A stretch of DNA of 64,000 bases from Desulfoluna spongiiphila (GCF_900101345.1 NZ_FMUX01000026.1:21798-85797), one strand, 5' to 3'. Positions 1 to 9,118 are shown, counted from the stretch's first letter. A program made the numbers and translations. Notes: generated by a model from the letters alone, not told the origin.

Positions 1-236
1 AGAGCATAAAAATGGTCCTGTTCGAAACATGTCGAAAGGACTGTATCTCTTTACGCGATTTTTTTTTGAATGGCAACCGACAATTTGCCCCTGATGAATT
101 TTAAACCCTGTGGTACCAGTCTTTCTGAGGCATTTTTGCAGGATCCGAAAGTGATGGCTTTCCATCGTCTTGGAAATCTCCCGGCTTGGGTGCCTTCACC
201 TTGCATGCATGTGGGTTTTCTGGTACAACCCCCGAA

Positions 237-839
237 ATGAAAGAAATTCAACACATTGATACCCAACGACTTGTCCTCGCATCTCAGTCTCCCCGACGCA
301 AAGACCTCCTTGAAGAAGCCGGAGTTCTTATTGATATCATTCCAAGCCACGCCGACGAGATCCTGCCGGAAGGGGTGGACCCGGCCGGCTGTGCCATAGC
401 CCTGGGCCGCCTGAAGGCAAGGGATGTGGCTGAAAGCCACCCGGACCGCTGGGTTCTGGGGGCCGATACCATCGTGGTGGTGGACGACATGATCCTTGGC
501 AAACCGGCGTCCGGAGACGACGCGAACCGTATGCTCAGACTCCTTTCCGGCCGGGCCCACCAGGTATGCACCGGTTTTTGCCTGCTCAACGCCTCCCTTG
601 ACCGGGAAATCTGCGATGTGGTGGTTACCGACGTCACCTTCAAAGCGCTGTCCGAAGCCGAGATAAGCTGGTATATTGACACCGGTGAGCCCTTTGACAA
701 GGCCGGAGCCTACGGTATCCAAGGCAAAGGCGCCTCCCTGGTCAGGGAGATCAAAGGCTCGTACACCAACGTGGTGGGACTGCCCGTCTGCGAAGTGGTG
801 GAACATTTAAAAGCAATCGATCTGGTGGAGTTCAGATAG
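237..839 (+). CDS. maf: Maf-like nucleotide pyrophosphatase
   Basis: A 200-residue protein of the Maf/YhdE family, cytoplasmic nucleoside triphosphate pyrophosphatases that hydrolyse non-canonical or pyrimidine NTPs to NMP and are linked to septum control. The N-terminal LASQSPRRKDLL motif is the family signature (Ser-x-x-Arg-Arg); GADTIV, LGKP and the FDKAGAYGIQG segment near the C-terminus follow in the expected order. The reading frame is open further upstream to 186, but homology begins at the ATG at 237 (MKEIQHIDTQRLVLASQSP), so that start is used. The next gene (YggS) begins about 6 bases after the stop, so the two are probably co-transcribed. Substrate subclass (dTTP/UTP or m7GTP) cannot be decided from sequence alone. 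Confidence 0.93.
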   Translation: MKEIQHIDTQRLVLASQSPRRKDLLEEAGVLIDIIPSHADEILPEGVDPAGCAIALGRLKARDVAESHPDRWVLGADTIVVVDDMILGKPASGDDANRMLRLLSGRAHQVCTGFCLLNASLDREICDVVVTDVTFKALSEAEISWYIDTGEPFDKAGAYGIQGKGASLVREIKGSYTNVVGLPVCEVVEHLKAIDLVEFR

Positions 840-845
840 CACGTG

Positions 846-1541
846 ATGAAAGATCGCATTCAACGCATTGAAAAACAGATAAGAGAAGCCGCCGAAAAGG
901 CAGGACGCAACCCCGACGAGATCCGACTCGTTGCCGTAAGCAAAATCAAACCCGCCGAAATGGTCAAAGAGGCCATGGACGCCGGTCAGAAAATCTTCGG
1001 TGAAAACTACATCCAGGAAGCTGTTGCCAAAATCGAGGAGATCGGAAGCACCAGCATTGAGTGGCACTTCATCGGCCACCTCCAGAGCAAAAAATCGAAG
1101 TACGCTGCCGGAGCCTTTGCCCTCATCCACTCGGTGGACAGCCTCAAGCTGGCCAGGGAAATCGACAAACAGGCCGCTAAAAAAGGTGTGGTTCAGCCCA
1201 TTCTCATTCAGGTCAACACCAGCGGTGAAAAGAGCAAGTCCGGAACCACAGCCGAAGACGCCGTGGAGCTGGTCCGAGAGGTGGCAACCCTTGAACATAT
1301 TGCCGTCAAGGGCCTCATGACCATGCCCGCTTTCTTCGACGACCCCGAAGGGGCCAGGCCCTACTTCCGCGAGTTGCGGCTTATCCGGGATCGCATCGCA
1401 GCCCTTGGTTTCCCCGGCGTGGAGATGAAAGAACTCTCCATGGGCATGAGCGGAGATTTTGAGGTGGCCATCGAAGAAGGAGCCACCCTGGTACGCGTCG
1501 GCACGGCCATCTTCGGGGCACGGGACTATTCGGCCCGATAA
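846..1541 (+). CDS. yggS: YggS-family PLP-binding protein (PLP homeostasis)
   Basis: A 231-residue single-domain TIM-barrel protein of the YggS/PROSC (PLPBP) family, which binds pyridoxal 5'-phosphate and buffers its level in the cytoplasm without a known catalytic reaction. Visible signatures are RLVAVSKIKPAE (the lysine after VAVSK is the PLP-linking position), FGENYIQEA, WHFIGHLQSKK, the VNTSGEKSKSG segment and the terminal LSMGMSGDFEVAIEEGATLVRVGTAIFG motif. Length matches the family. A GTG at 843 in the same frame could also serve as start. It follows maf by a few bases, suggesting a two-gene transcript. Confidence 0.93.
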   Translation: MKDRIQRIEKQIREAAEKAGRNPDEIRLVAVSKIKPAEMVKEAMDAGQKIFGENYIQEAVAKIEEIGSTSIEWHFIGHLQSKKSKYAAGAFALIHSVDSLKLAREIDKQAAKKGVVQPILIQVNTSGEKSKSGTTAEDAVELVREVATLEHIAVKGLMTMPAFFDDPEGARPYFRELRLIRDRIAALGFPGVEMKELSMGMSGDFEVAIEEGATLVRVGTAIFGARDYSAR

Positions 1542-1629
1542 CACCGCCCGCACGGCCTTCGCATCAAGCCGTTGGTCAAGGGGCTTAAAAAAACATACCA
1601 TTAACCACGGGCAAAGCCCGCGAGCAACA

Positions 1630-1711
1630 GCGACGCACCCGAAAGGCGTGGGGGCGCAGCTTATGCAAACCTGGGGTGCAGGGGATCTATCCCCTGCCCG
1701 CCGAAGGCACT
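1630..1711 (+). repeat. Half copy of the modular intergenic element (right half)
   Basis: This stretch carries a short imperfect hairpin followed by the module AACCTGGGGTGCAGGGG, then ATCCCCTGC and a terminal GCCGAAGGC. It matches the right half of the full element at 54254-54417, with a slightly diverged terminal repeat. It lies directly upstream of queH, and the last bases are within 10 nt of the queH start, so it forms part of the queH leader. Confidence 0.6.
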
Positions 1712-1719
1712 GTTTTACC

Positions 1720-2283
1720 ATGAAACTATTGATGCACACATGCTGCGGCCCCTGTTCCATCTACCCAACGCGGGTGCTCCGGGAGGCCGGGCATAACCTG
1801 ATGGGATTCTTTTACCGCCACAACATCCACCCCTTCACCGAGTGCATGAAGCGTGAAGAGGCCATGCAACAGTTTGCGGAATCCTGCGACATGAAGATGA
1901 TCTATCAGGAAGGATACGAGCTGGAAGAATTTCTCCGGCAGGCAGCATTCCGGGAAAAGGATCGATGCAGGGCCTGCTACCACGACCGGCTCCGGGCAAC
2001 GGCCCTTCTTGCCAAACGGGGAAAGTTCGAGGCATTCACCTCCACCCTCCTCTACAGCCGCCACCAGAACCACGAGCTCATCCGAAGCATCGGCGAATCC
2101 CTGGGCAGGCAGGTGGGGGTTAAATTTTACTATGAGGATTTTCGCCCCGGCTGGAAGGAGGGCATCGACACCTCCAAAGAGATGGGCCTGTACCGGCAGC
2201 AGTACTGCGGGTGCATTTATAGCGAAAAGGATCGGTACGCGAAAGAGATCAAGAAGGTAAAGCAGGTGATAGGTGATAGGTGA
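1720..2283 (+). CDS. queH: Epoxyqueuosine reductase QueH
   Basis: A 187-residue protein of the former DUF208 family, now known as QueH, which reduces epoxyqueuosine in tRNA to queuosine in organisms lacking the cobalamin-dependent QueG. The N-terminal MHTCCGPCSIYPTRVL contains the CCxxC cluster motif; a second cysteine pair is in DRCRACYHDRL and a third in QYCGCIYSEKDR, together giving the metal and Fe-S ligands expected of the family. The frame is open far upstream, but homology starts at the ATG at 1720. The last codons and the stop lie inside a 7-bp tandem repeat, so the C-terminal VIGDR tail is repeat-encoded. Confidence 0.93.
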   Translation: MKLLMHTCCGPCSIYPTRVLREAGHNLMGFFYRHNIHPFTECMKREEAMQQFAESCDMKMIYQEGYELEEFLRQAAFREKDRCRACYHDRLRATALLAKRGKFEAFTSTLLYSRHQNHELIRSIGESLGRQVGVKFYYEDFRPGWKEGIDTSKEMGLYRQQYCGCIYSEKDRYAKEIKKVKQVIGDR

Positions 2284-2313
2284 TAGGTGATAGGTGATAG
2301 GTGATAGGTGATA
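2265..2313 (+). repeat. Seven tandem copies of GGTGATA overlapping the queH stop
   Basis: Seven perfect GGTGATA units run without interruption. The queH stop codon falls in the third unit. Because the unit is 7 nt, copy-number changes 5' of the stop would shift the reading frame of the queH C-terminus. A related set of inverted 7-mers (CCTATGA/CCATGAC type, three to four spaced copies) lies at 2397-2445 on the other side of the terminator. Confidence 0.95.
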
Positions 2314-2349
2314 GGGCCTTGACCCTTTGCGCCCCGCGATACAATAAAA

Positions 2350-2373
2350 AAGGGCGACCCAACGGTCGCCCTT
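2350..2373. terminator. Bidirectional rho-independent terminator between queH and the GspE-type gene
   Basis: A perfect 10-bp stem (AAGGGCGACC / GGTCGCCCTT) encloses a CAAC tetraloop. On the - strand it is followed by a run of six T, ideal for ending the convergent gene at 2444-4741. On the + strand the flank is TTTACTGTTTC, weaker but plausible for queH. Confidence 0.9.
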
Positions 2374-2443
2374 TACTGTTTCAGTATCCTTCCTTACCTA
2401 TGACCTATCCCCCTTTTTTCCCATGACCTGATTTTCCCATGAC

Positions 2444-4741
2444 CTACTTTATACACACCTTCCGCACCTGCAACAGGTCACAATACCCCTGAAAAATCTT
2501 TGCGATTCCGTCCTGTTTCAGGCTGCTCATGCCGTCCCGGACGGCCTGATCCCGCAGCTCCTCCATGCGGGCACTGGTCTGGATCAGCTTGCGCATCTCA
2601 TCGGTCCCTTCAAGAAGCTCATGGATCCCCATTCGGCCCCGGTAGCCGGTGTTGCTGCACTTCTCGCAGCCCTTGGCCCGGTGCAGCTTGAGATCGTCCG
2701 TGTAGGGAATATTCATGAACATGTCGAACTCTTCCTGGCCACCGTACTCCCTCACCAGATCATCGTACTCGTCACGGCTGGGGTGATACTCTTCCTTGCA
2801 GTCCTTGCAGAGGGTACGCACCAGCCGCTGGGCCAGGATGCAAAGAATGGCGTCGGCAAAGTTAAAGGGGTCCATGCCCATATCGAGCAGGCGTGTGATG
2901 CTCTCCGGCGCGCTGTTGGTGTGAAGGGTGGAGAAGACAAGGTGACCGGTAAGGGAGGCCTCGATGCCGATATGGGTGGTTTCCCTGTCCCGCATCTCCC
3001 CCACCATGATGACGTCGGGGTCGGCCCGGAGAAAGGCGCGCATGGCGGCGGCAAAGTCAAAGCCGATCTTCTGCTGTACCTGAACCTGACGCAGGCCCTT
3101 CTGGGTAATCTCCACGGGATCCTCGGCCGTCCAGATCTTACGTTCCTCGTCATTGATCTTGGCCAGGGCGGAGTGAAGGGTGGTGGTCTTGCCGGAGCCC
3201 GTGGGGCCGCAGACAAAGATGATCCCATAGGGTTTGTTGATCATCTCGACGAATTTTTGAAAGTTCCGATCTGAAAACCGCATGTCCTCCAGAGGAATCG
3301 GCTCCCCTGCCGCCAGGATCCTCAGCACCACATCTTCCATGCCGCCCTGGGTGGGCACGGTGGCCACACGCAACTCCACGTCAAGGCCTCCGTAGCGCTT
3401 GAACTTGATCTTGCCGTCCTGGGGCTTCCGGCGCTCGGCGATGTCCAGATCGCACATGATCTTGAGACGCGAGACGATGGCATTCCGGTACTGATAGGGA
3501 ATGGTCTGATAAACCGAGCAGGCGCCGTCCGTACGGAACCGCACCTTGGTGTTCTCTTTGCCGGGATAGGGCTCGATATGGATATCTGAGACCCCCCGGT
3601 TGAACGCATCGATGATGATCTTGTTCACCAGCTGAACCACGACGCTGCTCTCTTCGCTCAGGCCGCTCTCGGCCTCCTCGATCTCCTCCTCTTCATCGGC
3701 CAGCTTGGAGATGATATCGTCAATGGAGGACTGCTGCTTTTCGTCCTGGGTAAAAAGGGCGATGTAGCTGAGGATATCCTCCCGGAAGGACACAAAGGGT
3801 TCCAGCTCACGGCCCGGGAACAGCACACGGATCTGGCCCATTTTCTGGGCATCGTGGGGATCATCCACGATGATCACCACCTTGTCCCCTTCGGATCGCA
3901 GGGGCACCCAGTGGTTGTTGCGCATAAAGGGGACTTTCAGGCCATCCAGGAGCTCCCCGGGAATGGGCATGCTGCTGTTGTACTCCACAAAGGGGGCTTT
4001 GTAGTAGCGGCTCAAGGCTTCGCCCACATCCCCTTTGGGAATTTTGTACTGGGCCAGGAGCACCTGCTCCACGGCCTCCCCGGATTCGCGAGACATGCGT
4101 TCGGCGTGGTTCAGCTCCTTCTGGGTCATGATATGATTTTCCAGAAGGTAATCAAACTTGCCCTTTTTGCTTCGTGCCACGCGCTTCTGGTTGTACAGGG
4201 CGATGCCGATGATCTTGGCGATCTCCTGGAGATTCTCTTCGTCCTGTGCGGTAAAGGCATCCCCCTGCTTCCGGTTCATGAGTTGAACCGCGCCGAGGAG
4301 GTAGGTTTTATAGAGGATGGGGACCACCAGCATCTGCCGGGTGACAAAGCCTGTTCTGCGATCCCAGCTGGAGTCAAAGGTGATGCTCGGGTCAATGGCG
4401 GCCAGCTCTCGGTTGTCATGGACATCCTTGATGTTCAGGAGAGACTTTTTAAGGACGCTGTAGCCCGCAATGCTGGAGGTGGTAATGGACAGGCGGATCT
4501 CATCGATCTCTGTGCCGGTCTTGAACCGGGAGACAATCTCCCGTTTCACCCCGTCCACATAGTAGATGGTGATGCGTTCGGCTTCAAAGAGGGTTTTGAT
4601 CTCATCCTTGAGGTGGATGATGATGTCGTCCAGGTTCACCGCAGCGTAAATCTTATTGCAGATGTCCTGAAGACGGGTACGGTAGGTCACTTCGTGCTGA
4701 AGGTTTTCAACTTCACTCGCCCCGTTGGTCGCTCCGCTCAC
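2444..4741 (-). CDS. GspE/PilB-type secretion ATPase with N-terminal GAF domain
   Basis: A 765-residue hexameric motor ATPase of the type II secretion/type IV pilus assembly family. A GAF domain occupies roughly residues 20-190, an MshEN-type domain about 200-300 (GDVGEALSRYYKAPFVEYN), and the motor domain the rest: Walker A GPTGSGKTTT near residue 513, Asp box and Walker B RADPDVIMVGEMRD near 575, and a CKDC...CEKC tetracysteine zinc site near 647-693. The start is GTG at 4741, supported by an AAGGAG site about 9 nt upstream. No other pilus or secretion gene is adjacent, so the system it powers is unknown. The GAF domain suggests the motor responds to a small ligand or partner. Confidence 0.92.
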   Translation of the reverse strand: MSGATNGASEVENLQHEVTYRTRLQDICNKIYAAVNLDDIIIHLKDEIKTLFEAERITIYYVDGVKREIVSRFKTGTEIDEIRLSITTSSIAGYSVLKKSLLNIKDVHDNRELAAIDPSITFDSSWDRRTGFVTRQMLVVPILYKTYLLGAVQLMNRKQGDAFTAQDEENLQEIAKIIGIALYNQKRVARSKKGKFDYLLENHIMTQKELNHAERMSRESGEAVEQVLLAQYKIPKGDVGEALSRYYKAPFVEYNSSMPIPGELLDGLKVPFMRNNHWVPLRSEGDKVVIIVDDPHDAQKMGQIRVLFPGRELEPFVSFREDILSYIALFTQDEKQQSSIDDIISKLADEEEEIEEAESGLSEESSVVVQLVNKIIIDAFNRGVSDIHIEPYPGKENTKVRFRTDGACSVYQTIPYQYRNAIVSRLKIMCDLDIAERRKPQDGKIKFKRYGGLDVELRVATVPTQGGMEDVVLRILAAGEPIPLEDMRFSDRNFQKFVEMINKPYGIIFVCGPTGSGKTTTLHSALAKINDEERKIWTAEDPVEITQKGLRQVQVQQKIGFDFAAAMRAFLRADPDVIMVGEMRDRETTHIGIEASLTGHLVFSTLHTNSAPESITRLLDMGMDPFNFADAILCILAQRLVRTLCKDCKEEYHPSRDEYDDLVREYGGQEEFDMFMNIPYTDDLKLHRAKGCEKCSNTGYRGRMGIHELLEGTDEMRKLIQTSARMEELRDQAVRDGMSSLKQDGIAKIFQGYCDLLQVRKVCIK

Positions 4742-5083
4742 AGCACCACTCCTTTACGTAATCACCGCAAGGCTGCCCCGCAGGGGCCCTCAAAAAGGAA
4801 AAGAAGGGGACGGCTCCTGGGGTCGCCATCGTTGTGGGATCTTTTATTTATGGAAGATGGGTTCGTACCCTTTTTGTTTCACATGAACTGCCCGGTGACA
4901 AGATGGCGTCCCTTACCCCGGTTGCAGGGACGCGGCGGGATGGTGTCGACCTTTTTCTCGTCGTCTTCGGTGGGAAGCCGGTACGAACGGCTCTTCCAAG
5001 ATTAATGCAAACCTTGGAAGATATAAACCTTTTTTATTTCAAGACCAAAGCAGTCGCCGATCAAAACGAGTCAGCGCCCCTGG
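4742..5083. other. Non-coding stretch upstream of the secretion ATPase gene
   Basis: About 340 bases without a supportable gene; open frames here lack coding character. It should contain the promoter for the GspE-type gene and the end of the gene at 5084, but no clear -35/-10 pair or terminator was recognised. Confidence 0.5.
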
Positions 5084-5290
5084 TCAGGAATCCTTTTTCG
5101 GAAGACCTTTAAGCTTTTGAACGCCGCCGCCCATCAGAAGGATACTGATGGTGTAAAAGCAAAATTTCATCATGAGGACCGTCCCCCCCGAAAGATCACG
5201 GATCTCCTGGATCTGCCGCGCCTTGGACGGAATGGTGAAAAACATGGCCAGCCCCATCAGCAACAGCATAACGCCCCAGATTTTCTTCAT
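5084..5290 (-). CDS. Small two-helix membrane protein, unknown function
   Basis: A 68-residue protein starting MKKIWGVMLLLMGLAMFF, with two hydrophobic segments (about residues 4-18 and 44-58) separated by a charged loop (RQIQEIRDLSGG) and ending in a lysine-rich tail. The ATG at 5290 is preceded by a GGGGGAGAGG-type ribosome site; the frame continues upstream but without coding character. It lies about 100 bases downstream of the ABC-F gene on the same strand and may be read through from it. No family was recognised. Confidence 0.7.
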   Translation of the reverse strand: MKKIWGVMLLLMGLAMFFTIPSKARQIQEIRDLSGGTVLMMKFCFYTISILLMGGGVQKLKGLPKKDS

Positions 5291-5392
5291 CGCCTCTCCC
5301 CCTTCGTATCTGTCGAAACAGGTCGGCCCCGGACAAGGGAGCCCTCCCCCTGGGGCCACGGATCATGGGCCCCGCACTCGCGTTGGTACAGC

Positions 5393-7267
5393 TTACACAG
5401 CGCCGCCCAGTTCTTCAAGCTCCGCGTTAAACGAGGCCTCCAGACGATCAAGTTCATCGGAAGACGTCTCCAGCACCTCAAACCCTTCGTCAATGACGGA
5501 GTTGTGGTGGTGCAACTCCTTGGACAAAGAGGTAATCCGACCCGAATCACCGGCCTGGGTGGCCTCCAGCAGGTCGTCGTTGATCCGGTTGATCTCTTTT
5601 TCGCTGGCATCGATGGCCTCTTCGGCAGCGGCCATCTTCTTTCGCAAGGGGGCGGTCTCTTTGTTCCGCCTTGAAATGATGGCGGAACGCAACTTGCGGC
5701 TCTCCTTTTTCCCCACGGATTTTTTCGGAGCCGAAGCCTCCTCCGTGTCCATGGCAAGGGTTTCGGATACGGTGCCCTCCGGGTCATCGCCCCACCCCAC
5801 CTTCTCAAGGAACTCGGCATAGGTGCCGTCAAACAGCTCCACCCCGCCGTTTCGGAACACCACCAGCCGGGTCGCCACCGCATGGAGAAACAGCTCGTTA
5901 TGGGTGACCATCACCACCGTGCCGTCAAAATTGTCCACGGCGGCCATCAGGGAATCACAGGATTCCATGTCCAGGTGGTTGGTGGGTTCGTCAAGGAACA
6001 ACAGGTTCAAGGGGGTCACCAGAAGCTTACCGAGCATCACCCGGCTCTTCTCCCCACCGGAGAGCACCGAGCACTTCTTCAGGGCTTGGTCCCCTTCGAA
6101 CATCATGGCACCGCAGATGTTTCTAGCCTGCTGGCGTTCCACATCGGGGTGGGCGCAGAGGATCTCGTCCTCCACGGAGCGCATGGGGTTGATGCTGCTG
6201 ACGTTGGTCTGCTCGTAAAATCCGGGAGCCGCTGACGGGTGATGGGTAATGGTGCCGGCCTTGGGCGTCAACTCCCCTGCCAAAAGCTTCAAAAGGGTGG
6301 TTTTGCCCCGCCCGTTCTGCCCCACCACGCAGATGCGATCCCTGGGCCCCAGGGTAAGGGAAAAATTGCGGATCAGCTCCGGCCCGCCGTCATACCCGAA
6401 GGAGAGGTTCTCCGCCGTGTACAGCTGCTTGCCCTTGATGGGGCAGCTTCGAAAGCTGAACCCCAGGGTGTCCAGGGAGGCGAGCTTGTCCTTCTTCTCC
6501 ATCTTGTTCAAGGTCTTTACGCGGGACTGCACCATATTGGCAAGGCGCGCCTTGGCCCGGAACCGGGAAATGAACTGCTCCATCTCCTTGCGTTTTTTTT
6601 CATCATTGAGACGGGTCTTCTCGTAGATCTCTTCTTCCTGGGCGATCTGGGTGTAGCAGGCCTCGGTGTTGCCCGTCACCTTGCGGACCCGACCCCTGTG
6701 GATCCCCACGGTGTGACTCACCACCCGGTCCATGAATCCCCTATCGTGGGTAATGAGAAGCAACTCACGGGGCCATGCCTTCAAAAAGCCCTCGATCCAG
6801 CGGATGGAGGTGATGTCCAGATAGTTGGTGGGTTCGTCGAGAAGCAGGAGATCCGGGTCGGACACCAGCACGCGGGCAAGGTTCAGGCGGACCTGGAACC
6901 CTCCGGAAAAATCCCCGGGGTGCTGCCCCATGGCTTCCTGGGAAAACCCCAGCCCCGCAAGGATCTTCTCCACCTTCCAGAGCTGATCCGAATCGTGGTC
7001 TGGCAGCCCCAAGGCAGCCTCCTCAAGGACCGTCTCTTCGGTGAAACGAATGTGCTGCGTGACGTAGCCGATGCGATAGTTTTTCGGAATGGTCACCTGG
7101 CCGGAGTCGGCCTCTTCCTCCCCTGTAATCAGGCGAAAAAGGGTGGTTTTCCCATGACCGTTGCGACCCACCAGCCCCACGCGTTCCCTTGTGTTGATCT
7201 TAAAGCTGACGTCGTCAAAGAGCTGCTGCCCACCATAGCTTTTGGTGATGTTTTCGAGGTTGACCAT
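5393..7267 (-). CDS. ABC-F family ATPase (ribosome-associated type)
   Basis: A 624-residue soluble protein with two ABC ATPase domains and no membrane segment, the ABC-F layout used by translation factors that act at the ribosomal E site. Domain 1 has GLVGRNGHGKTTL, signature FSGGFQVRLNLARVL and LLLLDEPTNYLD; domain 2 has VVGQNGRGKTTLLKLL, LSGGEKSRVMLGKLL and LLFLDEPTNHLD. A charged linker joins them and the C-terminal ~100 residues are a predicted coiled coil rich in E/K. The ATG at 7267 (MVNLENITKSYGG) begins the first ABC domain; upstream in-frame codons are not conserved in type. Exact subfamily (YheS/Uup/YdiF-like) is uncertain. Confidence 0.92.
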   Translation of the reverse strand: MVNLENITKSYGGQQLFDDVSFKINTRERVGLVGRNGHGKTTLFRLITGEEEADSGQVTIPKNYRIGYVTQHIRFTEETVLEEAALGLPDHDSDQLWKVEKILAGLGFSQEAMGQHPGDFSGGFQVRLNLARVLVSDPDLLLLDEPTNYLDITSIRWIEGFLKAWPRELLLITHDRGFMDRVVSHTVGIHRGRVRKVTGNTEACYTQIAQEEEIYEKTRLNDEKKRKEMEQFISRFRAKARLANMVQSRVKTLNKMEKKDKLASLDTLGFSFRSCPIKGKQLYTAENLSFGYDGGPELIRNFSLTLGPRDRICVVGQNGRGKTTLLKLLAGELTPKAGTITHHPSAAPGFYEQTNVSSINPMRSVEDEILCAHPDVERQQARNICGAMMFEGDQALKKCSVLSGGEKSRVMLGKLLVTPLNLLFLDEPTNHLDMESCDSLMAAVDNFDGTVVMVTHNELFLHAVATRLVVFRNGGVELFDGTYAEFLEKVGWGDDPEGTVSETLAMDTEEASAPKKSVGKKESRKLRSAIISRRNKETAPLRKKMAAAEEAIDASEKEINRINDDLLEATQAGDSGRITSLSKELHHHNSVIDEGFEVLETSSDELDRLEASFNAELEELGGAV

Positions 7268-7403
7268 CGCTGTCCCAAGATTGCCTTTCGTTCCGGTTGA
7301 TTCCAACACTTCCTTACAAAATATGCGGGTTATATCGAAGGGCCGCCCCCTTGTCAACGTCGGGGCAGGTCATGAAGGCACCGGAAAACCGGCTCGAGCA
7401 CAC

Positions 7404-7447
7404 AAAAAACCCCCGAAATCCCTGCCCTTGGGCTGGGATTCCGGGGG
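7404..7447 (-). terminator. Rho-independent terminator of the pha operon
   Basis: On the - strand the stem CCCCCGGAATCCC pairs with GGGATTTCGGGGG (one bulge or mismatch) around a short loop and is followed by TTTTTTGTG. It lies about 35 nt beyond the phaJ stop codon. Confidence 0.92.
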
Positions 7448-7480
7448 CTCTTCAGTTGCCTCGTTTGTCACGGGTTGCCG

Positions 7481-7921
7481 TCAGCTGGCCTGTGCCGCCG
7501 CCTTCTTCTTCATGGGGCTCATCAGGGCCGTGCCCGTGATCACCACGGTGCCGTCCTGATTGGTGCAGACCGTCTGCAGAATCACGCGGTTCTTCTCCGC
7601 CAACACCTCCACGACCTCGGCCCGCGCCGTGATGGTATCGCCGATGTAAACCGGGGCCGTAAATTTAAGCTCCTGGCTCAGGTAGACGGCCCCGGGGCCC
7701 GGCAGATGCGTGCCAAGCACATTGGAGATAAGACCGGCCGACAGCATGCCGTGGGCGATGCGCCGCTTGAAAAAAGTCCCGCTGGCGTAATGCTCATTCA
7801 CATGGGCCGGGTTGAAATCCCCGGTTACCCCGGCAAAGGTATAGACATCCGATTCGGAGATCGTCTTGGCCACCTCCGCGTGATCCCCCACGGTGATATC
7901 ATCGATGCTTTTCCCGTTCAT
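7481..7921 (-). CDS. phaJ: MaoC-like (R)-specific enoyl-CoA hydratase (PhaJ)
   Basis: A 146-residue single hot-dog domain protein. The segment TISESDVYTFAGVTGDFNPAHVNEHYA contains the Asp and His of the R-hydratase active site (D-x4-H), and RRIAHGMLSAGLISNVLG is the overhang motif of MaoC/PhaJ proteins. It hydrates trans-2-enoyl-CoA to (R)-3-hydroxyacyl-CoA, the direct monomer for PHA synthase, drawing it from beta-oxidation. It lies downstream of phaC on the same strand with an AAGGAGA ribosome site and ends just before a strong terminator, making it the last gene of the operon. The Ala/Lys-rich end (KKKAAAQAS) is short and probably unstructured. Confidence 0.93.
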   Translation of the reverse strand: MNGKSIDDITVGDHAEVAKTISESDVYTFAGVTGDFNPAHVNEHYASGTFFKRRIAHGMLSAGLISNVLGTHLPGPGAVYLSQELKFTAPVYIGDTITARAEVVEVLAEKNRVILQTVCTNQDGTVVITGTALMSPMKKKAAAQAS

Positions 7922-7973
7922 GCCCTCTCCTTATTCACCCGCCTGTCTGGTGTTTGGTGTGCAGGAAACCGCC

Positions 7974-9107
7974 TTACCCGGCCTTTGGCATCTCAGGTGG
8001 CCGATGCCCATGCCGAAAGCCCCTTCCGGACTCGCGATCGGCCAGCCACTGGATAATTTCCGGTGCAAACTCTTTCTGGGACCTGGAGCTGACGTAGATA
8101 CCGATGTGTCCGGTATTGATGCAAAGATCCCGGGCATCCCGGCTTCCCACGGCACTGATCAACCGGTTGCAGGCCTCCGGCGGCACAAGGTGGTCCTTCT
8201 TGCCGTAGATGTTAAGAAGGGGCATGGTGATGTTTCGCAAATCCACGGTCTCCCCCCCTAAAACCATCTTGTTCTGGATCAACAGGTTTTGCTGGTAACA
8301 GTCCGTGATAAACTGCCGAAAGGTGGCCCCGGGGACATCGGGGCTGTCGAAAATCCACTTCTCCATCCGCACAAAGTTCTCGACAAAATCCCTGTCCCCC
8401 ATATTCCGTGCAAAGTTGTTGTATTTATCCAGCATAAGACGCGCCGGGTTAAGCAGGAGGAACCCCAGGTTCATGACGTCGGCGGGCATGTTCCCCCAGG
8501 CGCCGATGAGCTTGTCCACGTCCAGCTCTTTCATCCAGCTGTGGAGAAACCCGTCGTTGGTGTCGAAGTTGGTGGGGGTCACGGTGGTGATGAGGCTGTT
8601 GATCTTTTCAGGGTGGAGTGCCGCATACATGGTGCTGAAGGTGCCCCCCATGCAGATTCCCATCAGGTTCAGGGTTGGCAGCTCTTCCTTTGCCAGGACA
8701 AAATCAACGATCTTGTCCATGTACCCGTTCACATGATCGTCGATGGTGAGGTGCTGATCCTTCCGGGTGGGGTATCCCCAATCCACCATGTAGACATCCA
8801 GCCCGCTCTCAAGAAAAATCTCCAGCACACTGCGCCCCGGCTGGAGATCCAGCATGGTTTCCCGGTTGATCAGGGCATACACCACCAGCAGGGGCCGCTG
8901 AAACGCCTTTTTCCGTGTCTGGGAGCGGTAGTGCTTCAGCTTCACGCGGTCTATCTCGAACACCACCTCAAACGGGGTATCGGCAATGGAGGTGTCAAGA
9001 TCTGACTCAAACACCTCCATTCCCTGACGTGCTCTGTTCAGGCTGTCGGTACCGTACGCCATCAGCGAGGTGAACGCATCCACCACAGGATTTGCCATAC
9101 GTTCCAT
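7974..9107 (-). CDS. phaC: Class III PHA synthase catalytic subunit PhaC
   Basis: A 377-residue alpha/beta hydrolase of the class III polyhydroxyalkanoate synthase type, close to the ~355 residues usual for the class. The lipase-like box GICMGG places the catalytic Cys at 152; Asp305 (YGKKDHLVPP) and His334 (NTGHIGIYVS) complete the triad. VVYALINRETMLDLQPGRS and DVYMVDWGYPT are typical. It polymerises (R)-3-hydroxyacyl-CoA at the granule surface as a complex with PhaE, encoded 11 bases upstream. Its start ATG at 9107 has a GGAGGG site. The C-terminal ~20 residues (GRGFRHGHRPPEMPKAG) are an extra basic tail. Confidence 0.95.
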   Translation of the reverse strand: MERMANPVVDAFTSLMAYGTDSLNRARQGMEVFESDLDTSIADTPFEVVFEIDRVKLKHYRSQTRKKAFQRPLLVVYALINRETMLDLQPGRSVLEIFLESGLDVYMVDWGYPTRKDQHLTIDDHVNGYMDKIVDFVLAKEELPTLNLMGICMGGTFSTMYAALHPEKINSLITTVTPTNFDTNDGFLHSWMKELDVDKLIGAWGNMPADVMNLGFLLLNPARLMLDKYNNFARNMGDRDFVENFVRMEKWIFDSPDVPGATFRQFITDCYQQNLLIQNKMVLGGETVDLRNITMPLLNIYGKKDHLVPPEACNRLISAVGSRDARDLCINTGHIGIYVSSRSQKEFAPEIIQWLADRESGRGFRHGHRPPEMPKAG

Positions 9108-9118
9108 GAGCAGCCCTC

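Noticed and set aside
807..1760. Long open frame on the - strand opposite yggS and queH
   Set aside because: It mirrors the codons of yggS on the other strand, has no ribosome site or family match, and is typical of high-GC antisense frames.
2265..2313. CRISPR-like short repeats
   Set aside because: Units are 7 bp with no spacers, so this is a simple tandem repeat.
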